A stretch of 64,000 nucleotides of DNA from JADGHX01 sp035760965 (GTDB lineage: Bacteria > Pseudomonadota > Gammaproteobacteria > Steroidobacterales > Steroidobacteraceae), in NCBI GenBank assembly GCA_035760965.1, contig DASTRY010000011.1:1-64000 (forward strand), in the 5' to 3' direction. Below are positions 27,701 to 35,456 of this stretch, piece by piece. Below the pieces are notes generated by a model. That model ran no database searches, was not told where the DNA came from, and saw only the letters and a program-made list of their open reading frames with translations. The translations under genes were made by a program, and so were the position numbers. Numbering within the stretch: the first letter of the stretch is position 1; each line of letters starts with the position of its first letter.

Positions 27701-27874
27701 GTAGTCGCGCCGCTGGATGTGTGAGCCGGTGATCACCACCGTCTCCACCTCGTCGGGTGGCTGGGCGGCGGGTTGTTGTTGCTGAGCCTGCGCGACGGCG
27801 ACGGGTGCCAAGACACCGAGGCCGCTCGAGCAGATGGACATGGCGCGGATGAATCTCGCTCGCAAGGATGACAT
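24743..27874 (-). CDS. TonB-dependent outer-membrane receptor (1043 residues)
   Basis: A signal peptide (ending near VAVAQAQ) is followed by a TonB-box-like VETVVITGSHI, a plug domain with ISLRGLGANRSLILLDGRR and ASATYGADAVGGVVNFIM, and a long beta-barrel ending FIGRRFFLLAQMKF with the terminal aromatic residue needed for outer-membrane insertion. It imports a scarce or large substrate using energy from TonB. The family is the large type common in Xanthomonas- and sphingomonad-like bacteria; the substrate cannot be read from sequence. A GGGGAG ribosome binding site precedes the ATG. No TonB, ExbB or sigma/anti-sigma genes are adjacent. Confidence 0.93.
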   Translation of the reverse strand: MSSLRARFIRAMSICSSGLGVLAPVAVAQAQQQQPAAQPPDEVETVVITGSHIQRRDYEANSPILTVGEELLKSSSTAAIETDLAKLPQFHPVQTPTMGGDIQPTPTNTPGAATISLRGLGANRSLILLDGRRAVPGNASQVVDINTIPSIAIDRVETITGGASATYGADAVGGVVNFIMKRNFRGLQLDGQMSESQRHDGFEYQVGGIMGAGLNEGQGNITFAFALNERDASNRIDRPWFRDQMRDPTIGGDEFFPDFSGYDTVGTNLPDQATIDALFNQAAPGSVPNSTRFYFNPDGTAFTGFFQSFAPAGAYRFQGGLTGTKWKLTRDGLLNQNFQDAYLVLPLKRRNFYTTADYEVNDYVRVFAQGLFSKAQIQTVQQPSPSVNGWAALIPVDGRAIPDDLAQILASRPDPNGDWRLTYYLNFANRDLRADVLTYQMQVGLDGTIPGSDWTWEAYGSTGESETSALTTGVASLERFRAVITSPNWGAGFNSLTAGNSNPAFGGFGANFATCTSGFDPFHKEIPITQDCLDAISGNLKTRANLKQEIWEITAQGKVLNLPAGELRAALGAGYRKSDYEFLNDTLTSQGVAFNDQAIGIYPSGDSAGSLNVKELYGELLVPVLKDLPFMKTLELELGARTSDYNTTGKSFTWKSLVDWRATDFLRFRGGFNRAERSPNVGELFLAPSQTFQVGAAGDLCSTANPSPFSANPATNPNAAQALALCRALMEKSAPGTANTFYSNPQFSQAVGPTFAFPSVRGNPDLQPETAKTWTVGAVFNSPFESEAARDLRVSIDYYNIETTDAIGPQSVDVAQRQCFDPAFNPTFDVNSPFCAGINRVANDGALGNILLTYLNNGAFKTSGVDTQIDWSLPLGAGRFTLNSVFTYLISLKSKELPNDPLVEYAGTLGPTQNELNAGSFEWKMFNTFGYSVGKWSAALQWQHLPSIKSVTYATNHATTIAGAPSYDLFNLSGSFAFTENATVRIGVDNLLDKRPPIIERNEDPNLPVFLLPGGTFGGADATNPALYDFIGRRFFLLAQMKF

Positions 27875-28490
27875 GACGTGCTCCCCTCTGTTGTGAAAGT
27901 CGCACGCGCCGCACGCTCGTCCTGGAAACGAGCCGGACGTATCGCTACTCAGCGGCGCGCAATTGCCCCATCATCAACGCACACCGATGAGCGTGAGCGG
28001 TCACGCTCGAGCCGATGCGTAGACAGTCAACGTGATTCCCTGGCGAGTCGCTTTTGCGACCCGATGCAAAGCATGCTTTGTGTTTCAGCCAGCGTGCTCG
28101 TGGCCGGATCGGGCCGTCAAGCCGATGAGCACGCAGTGAGCGGGAGAGTCCACCCCGTGGCGGGAGCTCGATGTGCACGCGGGCACTTGCGCCTCGCCTT
28201 CTCGATAGCTTCCTCCGCTCGATGGCGTTCCTTATATATGTGCGGCAGTGCGCGAGACCGCCGCCGGAGACGCGCACGAGAAGTGTGCAATGTCCTCGAT
28301 CAATGCTGCAGCCCATCGAACACGGAAGCCCGCGGCATTGCCTGCGAAGTGCTCGCGCCGGAGTACACCGAGACGGCGAGAGAAGCCGGTACGTAAATTG
28401 CGCGCCGACCGTTGCGGACGAGCGTCGCGTCGTAAAGCAGAGCAATTTTCTCCAAGGCTCATGCCCTGCGGCTGATTCACCATCGCCGCC
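27875..28490. other. Gene-poor region upstream of the TonB receptor
   Basis: About 600 bases with no frame that looks like protein: the open frames are rich in Arg, Ser and Cys and lack ribosome binding sites. Base composition is more mixed than in neighbouring genes. It should contain the promoter of the receptor gene and of the secreted protein to the right. I see no repeat or RNA gene in it. Confidence 0.5.
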
Positions 28491-29156
28491 ATGACGACCG
28501 AGACAGCAGTCCGCCGATCATTGCGGAGTATCGTTTGGCGCGGTGTGTGGAGTAGCGGCAGAAGCGTATCGAAGGTGGTAGCGCTCTCAGCGCTGCTTTG
28601 TGGGGGATTCTCGATGGCCCATGCCAGCGAAACAGCGAAGGCGTTTGCCGAAGCGCTCGTATCCGAGAACCGGTCCCCGGAGATCTCGGCTCAGGAGGAT
28701 ATCTACGCAAAGTTGCTCGGCGCGTGGGACGTCGAGGCGCGCGACCGAACCGATAACGGCAGCGTTCAAGTCACGCATGGCGAGTGGTTCTTCGCGCGCA
28801 CTCTGGAAGGACGTGCCGTGCAGGACGTGTGGATTGCACCGGATCGCGCTCACCGTCACCCCACCATGCCGCGGGTGGCAAATCGCTATGGCACGAGCGT
28901 CCGCACGTTCGACCCGAACACGCGTACGTGGCAAGTGACCTGGTTCAATCCCGTCACCGGCGCCTTCGACGTACTCCATACGCGCATGGACGGCGACCGC
29001 ATCGTTCAGGAGGGGATGCAGGACGGACGACGCATCCGCTGGATCTTTCAGGAGATCACCGCTCGGAGCTTTTACTGGACCGGCGAGGCTCAGCTCCCCG
29101 ATGGCAGCTGGCGCCTCGATGTGGAGTTCTTCGGTCGACGGCGGTTGGGCCCGTAA
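28491..29156 (+). CDS. Secreted protein of unknown function, DUF1579-like fold
   Basis: The 221-residue protein has an N-terminal hydrophobic signal (VVALSALLCGGFSMAHA, about residues 28-44) and so is probably periplasmic. The remainder (LGAWDVEARDRTDNGSVQVT, GRAVQDVWIAP, NRYGTSVRTFDPNTRTWQVT) resembles small beta-barrel proteins of the DUF1579 type that occur near lipid- or stress-related genes. No catalytic motif is visible. The exact start is uncertain because no ribosome binding site stands out; internal ATGs near 28614 would remove the signal. It stands alone. Confidence 0.7.
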   Translation: MTTETAVRRSLRSIVWRGVWSSGRSVSKVVALSALLCGGFSMAHASETAKAFAEALVSENRSPEISAQEDIYAKLLGAWDVEARDRTDNGSVQVTHGEWFFARTLEGRAVQDVWIAPDRAHRHPTMPRVANRYGTSVRTFDPNTRTWQVTWFNPVTGAFDVLHTRMDGDRIVQEGMQDGRRIRWIFQEITARSFYWTGEAQLPDGSWRLDVEFFGRRRLGP

Positions 29157-29228
29157 CACCGCCCGCACGCTACGTCTCGATGGGCGCGTCGGGATCCCGT
29201 GGGAGCCAAGCTGCGTGACGCGCGACCT

Positions 29229-29257
29229 AACGCGCTCTCACGTGTAAGCAGCGCGTT
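29229..29257. terminator. Inverted repeat, possible terminator
   Basis: AACGCGCT (29229-29236) and AGCGCGTT (29250-29257) are perfect arms with a 13-base loop, and can be extended by a wobble and one more pair. The repeat lies about 70 bases after the secreted-protein gene and has no T-run. Confidence 0.45.
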
Positions 29258-29451
29258 GGCGTGCCCAAGGCCCGCAGTTCTTTGATGGGGATAAGCGAAT
29301 GCGCGAGTATCCCTCCGATCTCCCCGAGGCTTAGTTGTTCCTTTGCAAAATGCCAAGAGAATCGCTTGCGCTTGCAGCACCAGAAAGGCAGCATCTCCGT
29401 CCAAGAACAACGAGAACCGCTGCCAGCCGGCGCCGATTCATCAGGGTATCC

Positions 29452-29697
29452 GTGGCCGACACGAACCTCTCCCGGGATCGCTACCTCGCGATGTCCGCAA
29501 ACGAGTTGCGCGCATTGTCAGACAAGCTCGATAGCAGCGATTACTCAGTCTTGAGCGATGCGCATCGCCTTAACGACGAATCTTTGCGCCCGATTAGAGC
29601 CTTCCTGTCTGACGCGCTTTCAGCTGAAGAACTTGTCATCGAGCAGTGCCTTGAGGGTGCGAGTCTTCCGCAAACGTCGATGGAGCTAAGCCGTTAG
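29452..29697 (+). CDS. Small hypothetical protein
   Basis: The GTG at 29452 gives an 81-residue acidic protein (VADTNLSRDRYLAMSANELR and on, ending TSMELSR). It has no recognisable domain, signal or membrane segment. AGGG lies a few bases upstream as a weak ribosome binding site. Its residue composition is more protein-like than the surrounding frames and its codon use is less GC-rich than in neighbouring genes. It lies in the sparse stretch between the two receptor regions and could be an orphan or the remnant of a transferred segment. Confidence 0.4.
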   Translation: MADTNLSRDRYLAMSANELRALSDKLDSSDYSVLSDAHRLNDESLRPIRAFLSDALSAEELVIEQCLEGASLPQTSMELSR

Positions 29698-29741
29698 AAG
29701 AAGGGCGCAGCTATTTCGGCCGCTCGGTGCATCTAACCTGT

Positions 29742-29965
29742 AAGTTGAACCTCGCCAGATAGATCTGAAGTCGACGAAACGGCGCCGTGTTCGCCAACTG
29801 CGGTTTGGCCTGTCGCATCTGCCGAAGGCATGGAGTTCCCATGATTTCGTGGACACCCTAAGACGGCTTGCGAAAGCAGTCGGCGGATCAACAGTGTCCA
29901 AGAAACCCACTCCATGGGGCGCTCGACGCATCTACGAGTTCATGAAGGTGCAGGTGAAGTCTTAA
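29742..29965 (+). pseudogene. Possible 3' fragment of a decayed gene
   Basis: An open frame without a start codon runs from after a stop near 29741 to a TAA at 29965. Its translation is protein-like, with VRQLRFGLSHLPKAWSSHDF, then VDTLRRLAKAVGG and WGARRIYEFMKVQVKS at the end. It is too short and lacks a start and ribosome binding site. I do not recognise the family. A decayed gene end is the simplest reading, but chance is possible. Confidence 0.25.
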
Positions 29966-30107
29966 CCTTGCTGTAAATCGAAGGCGGGATGCATCCTCAC
30001 GATTCGAACGTTTGGCGACCGGGGCGGACCCGACTCAGGCCCGCCCCTAAATGAACGCGAATGGCGCTGTCTCGCGTGAGATCACGCGGGCAGCGGACCC
30101 CGCGTGA
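29966..30107. other. Intergenic region with two hairpins after the di-heme cytochrome gene
   Basis: Two inverted repeats lie in this gap. CGCGTGA-GA-TCACGCG at 30073-30088 is 20 bases beyond the stop of the minus-strand cytochrome gene and is a plausible terminator stem. GGGGCGG (30021-30027) pairs with CCGCCCC (30041-30047). Neither is followed by a T-run. Confidence 0.45.
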
Positions 30108-31574
30108 CTACGATTTCTCCGACGGCTCCGGCAGCGACTTCAGGTACTCCACGAGATCGTGCTTCTCCTGCGCGGTCAGGCCGAGGTGGAAGAACCGGTC
30201 GTAGTGATCGACCACATCGAGCAGCGTCGCAAAGCGGCCGTCGTGATAGAAGCGGCCCTTGTTCGCGGAGTGCATGAAGAGCCCGTTTTCGCGGACGAAG
30301 AGCCCCGCGAGATTCATCGTCTTGTACAAACCATCCGGCGCACGATCGGCCTGGAAGCTGTCGATGCCGATGTCCTCCGGCTTGTGCAGGTTCCAGCCCG
30401 GCTCGGTCCACAGCGGCTCGACATGGCAGTTGTTGCATTTCGCTTTGCCGCTGAAGAGCTCATCGCCGCGCTTCGCGGCCGCGGGATCGAAGTCGCGCCC
30501 CGGGCGCGGCGTCGGCGCCGGTAGCGCAAGCTGGTAGAACTGAAGCGCCCCCAACTTGCTCGTGATGAGGTCGTCGTCGGGATTGATGTGCTCGAGGTCG
30601 CCGAATCCGTTCGCCGCCGCGATGGGGAACTTCGCGGGATCGTTCAAGCGTGGATCGAAGAAGCGTCCCTTGCCGTGCATCTCGAGATTGGCGACGAAGG
30701 CGTTCCAGTAGGTCACCGTGCCCCACGCGCCCGTCCACGTGTGCTGGTTGAACCCGGCCAGGCCGTACGCATTGGGAAGCAGCGTCGCGCCGGAGACCTT
30801 GTCGCTCGTCGTGACGCCGTCCGTCACCTGCTTTGTATTGAAGGCCTTGCCGTCGAGGAACACCTCGGCGTCGAACTTGCCCGGGCCCCAGCTCATCAGC
30901 ACCATCTTCAGCGTGTCGACATCGACATTCAGCAGCGAGGCAACGGGCGTGAGATTCGGTGCCGCCGCAACGATCCTGCCGACATCGAGGTCGCGATTCG
31001 CCCAGCCATCGAGCCGATGCCCGATGCCGAACGCGAGCGCGTTGTCGACCGTGGAGTGGCACAGTGCGCACGTGATGCCGATCGACGTGAGCTGGTCGCC
31101 ACTGAACTTGCCCTGCAGGCCGACCACGGCGTTCGCTTTTAGGAGCAGGAGCGTCGTCGCCGGGTCGTTCAGGTCCACCTTCTGCTGCCGGAGCGCCCGG
31201 ACGACGTTGTTGGGGAGAGCATCCAGGTCGACTTTCAATCCCAGCTTCAGCGCAGCGCTCGGCGAGATGCCGGCACCGACGCCGCCGAGATGCTGCCCGG
31301 CGATGGCACGATGCAGCTGTAGCGTGCCGCCCCAGAAGTCCTCATCACCGAAAGTGTCGAAGCGGAACGTCTTGCGACCCTCCTCGAGCATCTGCCTCGC
31401 GTTCTCGCCAACCATGCGATCGAAGTGATTGGAGCTCGACGGTCCGCCGCCCGGCCCTTGCCGATCCGTCACATCGCCGCGGACCGTGATGGCTGCGGCC
31501 AATGCCGCTGTTGCAAAAATTGAAATAGAGACTTTTCGCTTCGTGAGACGAAATCCCGTCAGTCGCGGTGCCAT
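30108..31574 (-). CDS. Large di-heme cytochrome c, cytochrome c peroxidase/MauG-like
   Basis: I start at the ATG at 31574, which has a perfect AGGAGG about eight bases upstream; the open frame extends further but without support. The 488-residue protein has a signal peptide (SISIFATAALAAAITVRG) and two haem c attachment sites, CALCH and CNNCH, the second followed by segments typical of di-heme peroxidases (GRFYHDGRFATLLDVVDHYD, LTAQEKHDLVEYLKSL). It should be periplasmic and either reduce peroxide or carry out a MauG-like oxidation. It is longer than classical CcpA by an N-terminal extension containing FGDEDFWGGTLQLHRAI. It is divergent from an oxidase subunit I gene. Confidence 0.85.
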   Translation of the reverse strand: MAPRLTGFRLTKRKVSISIFATAALAAAITVRGDVTDRQGPGGGPSSSNHFDRMVGENARQMLEEGRKTFRFDTFGDEDFWGGTLQLHRAIAGQHLGGVGAGISPSAALKLGLKVDLDALPNNVVRALRQQKVDLNDPATTLLLLKANAVVGLQGKFSGDQLTSIGITCALCHSTVDNALAFGIGHRLDGWANRDLDVGRIVAAAPNLTPVASLLNVDVDTLKMVLMSWGPGKFDAEVFLDGKAFNTKQVTDGVTTSDKVSGATLLPNAYGLAGFNQHTWTGAWGTVTYWNAFVANLEMHGKGRFFDPRLNDPAKFPIAAANGFGDLEHINPDDDLITSKLGALQFYQLALPAPTPRPGRDFDPAAAKRGDELFSGKAKCNNCHVEPLWTEPGWNLHKPEDIGIDSFQADRAPDGLYKTMNLAGLFVRENGLFMHSANKGRFYHDGRFATLLDVVDHYDRFFHLGLTAQEKHDLVEYLKSLPEPSEKS

Positions 31575-31785
31575 TGCTGCGCCTCCTGTGGTTTCGTGGT
31601 TCCCCCGCGCTCGAGCCTTCGTTCGTAGTTGGCGACTCGACAGCCGTGAGTGAGCCGGCGCGCACGTGGGGTTCATTTCTTCGCACACGAAGCGCCTCGA
31701 ACCTGTGTCGACCTTGATGCATGTGAGCGCGCGCGGACTGCAAAGCTGCGATCTTGCGCGTTTCACACGTTCGGGGAAGGCAGCC

Positions 31786-33384
31786 GTGAACAGCTACGTC
31801 GCAGCAGTGGATCACGAGCACGCCAAGCCGCACGGCTGGCGGCGCTGGTTATTCGCAACCAATCACAAGGACATCGGCACGATGTACCTGGTGCTCTCGT
31901 GCACGTCGTGGCTGATCGCCGGCGTCATCGCCATGCTGATTCGCCTCGAGCTCTTCAGGCCGGGGCTGCAGTTCTTCGATCCGCAGTTCTTCAACGGCCT
32001 CACGACGACGCACGGACTCGTCATGATCTTCGGCGCCATCATGCCCGCGTTCGTCGGCCTCGCGAACTGGATGATCCCGCTGCAGATCGGGTCGCCCGAC
32101 ATGGCACTGCCGCGCCTGAACAACTTCAGCTTCTGGATCCTGCCCTTCGCCTTCGCCATTCTTCTCGGCAGCTACTTCGTTCCCGGCGGGCCGCCCGGCA
32201 CGGGCTGGACGCTGTATCCCCCGCTGTCAATCCAGCAGGCCGATAGCTTTCCGATGACGATCTTCGCCATCCATCTCATGGGCATCTCGTCCATTCTGGG
32301 CGCGATCAACGTGATCGTGACCATCATGAACATGCGCGCGCCCACGATGTCGCTGCTGCGCATGCCGCTCTTCATCTGGGGATGGCTCATCACCGCCTAT
32401 CTGCTCATCGCCGTCATGCCCGTGCTGGCCGGAGCGGTGACGATGCTTCTCACCGACCACTACTTCGGTACGACGTTCTTCTCGGCGGCAGGCGGCGGCG
32501 ATCCGGTGATGTTCCAGCACATCTTCTGGTTCTTCGGGCACCCCGAGGTTTACATCATGATCCTGCCGGCCTTCGGCATCATCTCGGAGGTCATTCCGGC
32601 GTTCGCGCGCAAGCCGATCTTCGGTTACGAAGCGATGGTCTACGCGATCGCGTCGATCGCATTCCTGTCCTTCATCGTGTGGGCGCATCACATGTTCACG
32701 GTCGGCATGCCGCTTGCCGGCCAGCTGTTCTTCATGATGTCGACCATGCTGATCGCGGTGCCGACGGGCGTGAAGATCTTCAACTGGGTCGCGACCCTGT
32801 GGAAAGGCAGTCTCTCGTTCGAGCCGCCCATGCTGTTCGCCCTCTCGTTCGTGTTCCTGTTCACGATCGGCGGCTTCTCCGGGCTGATGCTTGCGATCGT
32901 GCCGGCGGACTACCAGTACCACGACACGTACTTCGTCGTGGCACACTTCCATTACGTCCTGGTCACGGGCGCACTCTTCGCGATCCAGGCGGCGGTGTAC
33001 TACTGGCTGCCCAAGTGGACGGGTCACATGTACGACATGCGGCTCGCGACCTGGCACTTCTGGCTATCGGTGATCTTCGTGAACGTGCTGTTCTTTCCGC
33101 AGCACTTCCTCGGGCTCGCGGGCATGCCGCGCCGGATTCCCGACTACGCCACGCAGTTCACCGACTGGAACATGGTCTCATCCATCGGCGCGTGGGTTTA
33201 CGGGTTCGCGCAGCTGCTGTTCGTGTACGTGATCTGGAAATGCGTCAGGGCCGGCGCGCCGGCGCCGGACCGTGCCTGGGAAGGCGCGCGAGGTCTCGAG
33301 TGGGAGCTCGCCTCGCCGGCTCCGTATCATTCCTGGGAAGATCCTCCGAGCCCGGCGATCGTGTCGCGCGCCGCAGAACACTGA
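31786..33384 (+). CDS. ctaD: Cytochrome c oxidase subunit I (orphan)
   Basis: I choose the GTG at 31786, preceded by GGGGAAGG; the 532-residue protein then begins near the family N-terminus (WRRWLFATNHKDIGTMYLVL). It has the multi-helix haem-copper oxidase fold with haem ligand in TTTHGLVMIFG, the His-Tyr pair of FGHPEVYIMILPAFG, the copper ligands WAHHMFTVGM, and HDTYFVVAHFHYVLVTG near the C-terminus. It is the catalytic subunit of a proton-pumping terminal oxidase. Subunits II and III and assembly genes are absent: the neighbours are a di-heme cytochrome and a PQQ dehydrogenase. It may work with a subunit II from elsewhere. Confidence 0.93.
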   Translation: MNSYVAAVDHEHAKPHGWRRWLFATNHKDIGTMYLVLSCTSWLIAGVIAMLIRLELFRPGLQFFDPQFFNGLTTTHGLVMIFGAIMPAFVGLANWMIPLQIGSPDMALPRLNNFSFWILPFAFAILLGSYFVPGGPPGTGWTLYPPLSIQQADSFPMTIFAIHLMGISSILGAINVIVTIMNMRAPTMSLLRMPLFIWGWLITAYLLIAVMPVLAGAVTMLLTDHYFGTTFFSAAGGGDPVMFQHIFWFFGHPEVYIMILPAFGIISEVIPAFARKPIFGYEAMVYAIASIAFLSFIVWAHHMFTVGMPLAGQLFFMMSTMLIAVPTGVKIFNWVATLWKGSLSFEPPMLFALSFVFLFTIGGFSGLMLAIVPADYQYHDTYFVVAHFHYVLVTGALFAIQAAVYYWLPKWTGHMYDMRLATWHFWLSVIFVNVLFFPQHFLGLAGMPRRIPDYATQFTDWNMVSSIGAWVYGFAQLLFVYVIWKCVRAGAPAPDRAWEGARGLEWELASPAPYHSWEDPPSPAIVSRAAEH

Positions 33385-33424
33385 GACGACGCGACACGAT
33401 TACCGCGACGCTGCACGGGCTCGC

Positions 33425-35275
33425 TCAGTGCAGCGCCGTTTTCGTCATGTGGCTCGTCTGGTTCGTCTGCTCCGGCAGCGAGAACACGAACAGCGAGCCG
33501 CCGAGCGTCGTGTACCTGGCGAGGTCCTTGTAGCCGCCGACCGCGCCCAGACCCGCAGTGTTCTCCGTGAGCCCCGCGGCCATGCCGATACCGGCCCAGC
33601 CGCCGATGCCCGAGTACACGCCGACGTACTGCTTGCCACCGTACTCATAGGTGAACACGTTGCCGATGATTCCCGAGGGTGTCTTGAACTTCCAAAGCTC
33701 CCGGCCCGTCTTCGGGTCCACGGCTTTGAGGTAGCCTTCGAGCGTGCCGTAGAACACGACGTCACCCGCGGTCGTCAGTGCGCCGGACCATACGGAGAAG
33801 CGCTCCGGCTTCGACCACACGATCTTGCCCGCCACCGGGTCCCACGCGATGAAGTTGCCCATGCCGCCGTGGCTGTTCGGTGCCGGGAACATCGTGAGCG
33901 TCGCGCCGACATACGGCTGGCCCGCGGTGTATTCAACTTGGAACGGCTCGTACGTCATGCACACGTGGTTCGTCGGCACCATGAAGAGGCCGAGGTGACG
34001 GTCGTAACTCGAGGGCTGCTGATCCTTCGAGCCCAATGCCGCCGGGCAGATGCCTTTCACGTTGACATCCGGACCGGATTTCTGCGGCGAGTACTGCGGA
34101 TTCACGACCGGCCGGCCCGTCTTCATGTCGACCTTCGTCGCCCAGTTCACGACCGGATCGTATTTCTGCGCGACCAACAGCTCGCCCGTCTTGCGGTTCA
34201 GCGTGTAGGCAAAGCCGTTGCGATCGAAGTGCACGAGCGCGGGCACTTTCTTGCCGTTGATCGTCAAGTCGACCAGCGGCATTTCGTTCACGCCGTCGAA
34301 GTCCCACTCATCGTGCGGCGTCATCTGGTAGACCCACTTCGCCATCCCTGTGTCCAGATCGCGCGCGAAGATGCTCATGGACCACTTGTTGTCGCCCGGC
34401 CGCTGGGTGGGATTCCACGTGCCCGGATTCCCGGTGCCGTAGTAGACGAGGTTCAGCTCCGGATCGTAGGAGAACCAGCCCCACGTCGTGCCGCCGCCGA
34501 GCTTCCACTGATCGCCCTGCCAGGTCTTGAGCGAAGAGTCCTTGCCGATCGGCGCCATCTTGCCGTTGGTCCAGGTCATGGTCTTCTGCGGATCGACCAG
34601 CAGGTCTTTGTCCGGTCCGGTGCTCCACGCCGTCCAGACGCGCTTGCCGGTCTTGACGTCGTACGCGATGAGACGACCACGCACGCCGAACTCGCCGCCC
34701 GAGATGCCGGTAATCACCTTGTCCTTGAACACGTGCGGGGCGTTGGTGTTCGTCTCGCCGATCTTCGGGTCACCGTTCTTCGCGCTCCAGACGACCTTGC
34801 CGGTGTTCGCATCGAGCGCGACGAGCGTCGTGTCCGCTTGCTGCAGAAAGATCTTGCCGTCAGCGTACGCAAGGCCGCGGTTCACGGTGTCGCAGCACAT
34901 GACCGGGATGACGTTCACGTCCTGCTTCGGCTCGTACTTCCACTTGTACGTCTGGTCCTTGAGATTCACCGCGTAGACGTTGTTCGGAAACGGCGTCTGG
35001 ATGTACATCGTGTCGCCCACGACGAGCGGCGAACCCTCGTGACCGCGGAGCACCCCGGTCGAGAGCGTCCACGCCACCTGCAGCTGGTTGACGTTCGAGG
35101 CGTTGATCTGTTTGAGGTCGCTCCAGCGCTCGTTCGCGTAGTTGCCGCCTTGAGCCACCCAGTACGCCGGATTGCTCATCTTCTGCTCGAGGTCCGTCGC
35201 AGCGCTCGCGCCGGCGATTGCGCATGCGGCGGCGAGCAAGCCTGAGGTCACTTGAAGTGCAAGCTTGCGTTTCAT
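33425..35275 (-). CDS. xoxF: PQQ-dependent methanol/ethanol dehydrogenase, lanthanide type (XoxF-like)
   Basis: The 616-residue precursor has a signal peptide (cleaved near GASA-AT) and an eight-bladed propeller with repeated tryptophan-docking motifs. The vicinal disulfide is at Cys127-Cys128 (VMCCDTVNRG). Probable metal and catalytic residues are Glu195 (GGEFGVRG), Asn283 (GTGNPGTW), catalytic Asp325 and a second aspartate, Asp327, in HDEWDFDGVNE. That second aspartate is the marker of lanthanide-dependent enzymes; calcium enzymes have Ala there. It should oxidise short alcohols, perhaps aldehydes, in the periplasm and pass electrons to cytochrome c. AGGAG precedes the ATG. No xoxG or xoxJ is adjacent. 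Confidence 0.9.
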   Translation of the reverse strand: MKRKLALQVTSGLLAAACAIAGASAATDLEQKMSNPAYWVAQGGNYANERWSDLKQINASNVNQLQVAWTLSTGVLRGHEGSPLVVGDTMYIQTPFPNNVYAVNLKDQTYKWKYEPKQDVNVIPVMCCDTVNRGLAYADGKIFLQQADTTLVALDANTGKVVWSAKNGDPKIGETNTNAPHVFKDKVITGISGGEFGVRGRLIAYDVKTGKRVWTAWSTGPDKDLLVDPQKTMTWTNGKMAPIGKDSSLKTWQGDQWKLGGGTTWGWFSYDPELNLVYYGTGNPGTWNPTQRPGDNKWSMSIFARDLDTGMAKWVYQMTPHDEWDFDGVNEMPLVDLTINGKKVPALVHFDRNGFAYTLNRKTGELLVAQKYDPVVNWATKVDMKTGRPVVNPQYSPQKSGPDVNVKGICPAALGSKDQQPSSYDRHLGLFMVPTNHVCMTYEPFQVEYTAGQPYVGATLTMFPAPNSHGGMGNFIAWDPVAGKIVWSKPERFSVWSGALTTAGDVVFYGTLEGYLKAVDPKTGRELWKFKTPSGIIGNVFTYEYGGKQYVGVYSGIGGWAGIGMAAGLTENTAGLGAVGGYKDLARYTTLGGSLFVFSLPEQTNQTSHMTKTALH

Positions 35276-35391
35276 GATCGGCTCCTCGCCATCGCTGACT
35301 CTTTAATGAGCAATAGAGACGCGCGATCGACGCCGAGTGCCTGAAATACAGTCTTTTGCGGCACGTACGCGGCGGGTGGACACAGATGAAA

Positions 35392-35415
35392 CGCGGGCCA
35401 CCGAAGTGGCCCGCG
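35392..35415 (-). terminator. Hairpin terminator after the second TonB receptor
   Basis: CGCGGGCCAC and GTGGCCCGCG form a perfect 10-base stem with a CGAA tetraloop, about 45-65 bases beyond the receptor stop. With the neighbouring hairpin it should insulate the receptor from the dehydrogenase gene downstream. Confidence 0.7.
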
Positions 35416-35423
35416 CGAGAGGC

Positions 35424-35453
35424 GGAGTCGCTACATTGGGGGGAAGCGACTCC
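35424..35453 (-). terminator. Second hairpin directly after the TonB receptor stop
   Basis: GGAGTCGCT (35424-35432) and AGCGACTCC (35445-35453) are perfect 9-base arms with a 12-base loop, ending three bases past the receptor gene. It forms a tandem pair with the next hairpin. Confidence 0.6.
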
Positions 35454-35456
35454 TGC

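Noticed and set aside
27945..28445. Possible gene of 166 codons on the minus strand
   Set aside because: Cys/Arg/Ser-rich translation, no ribosome binding site and no family resemblance.
29686..29931. Insertion-sequence end or transposase remnant
   Set aside because: A short block resembled insertion-sequence ends at first sight, but there are no terminal repeats, target duplications or transposase motifs.
31575..31766. Longer start for the di-heme cytochrome gene
   Set aside because: It would place 64 residues before the signal peptide; the ATG at 31574 has a perfect AGGAGG.
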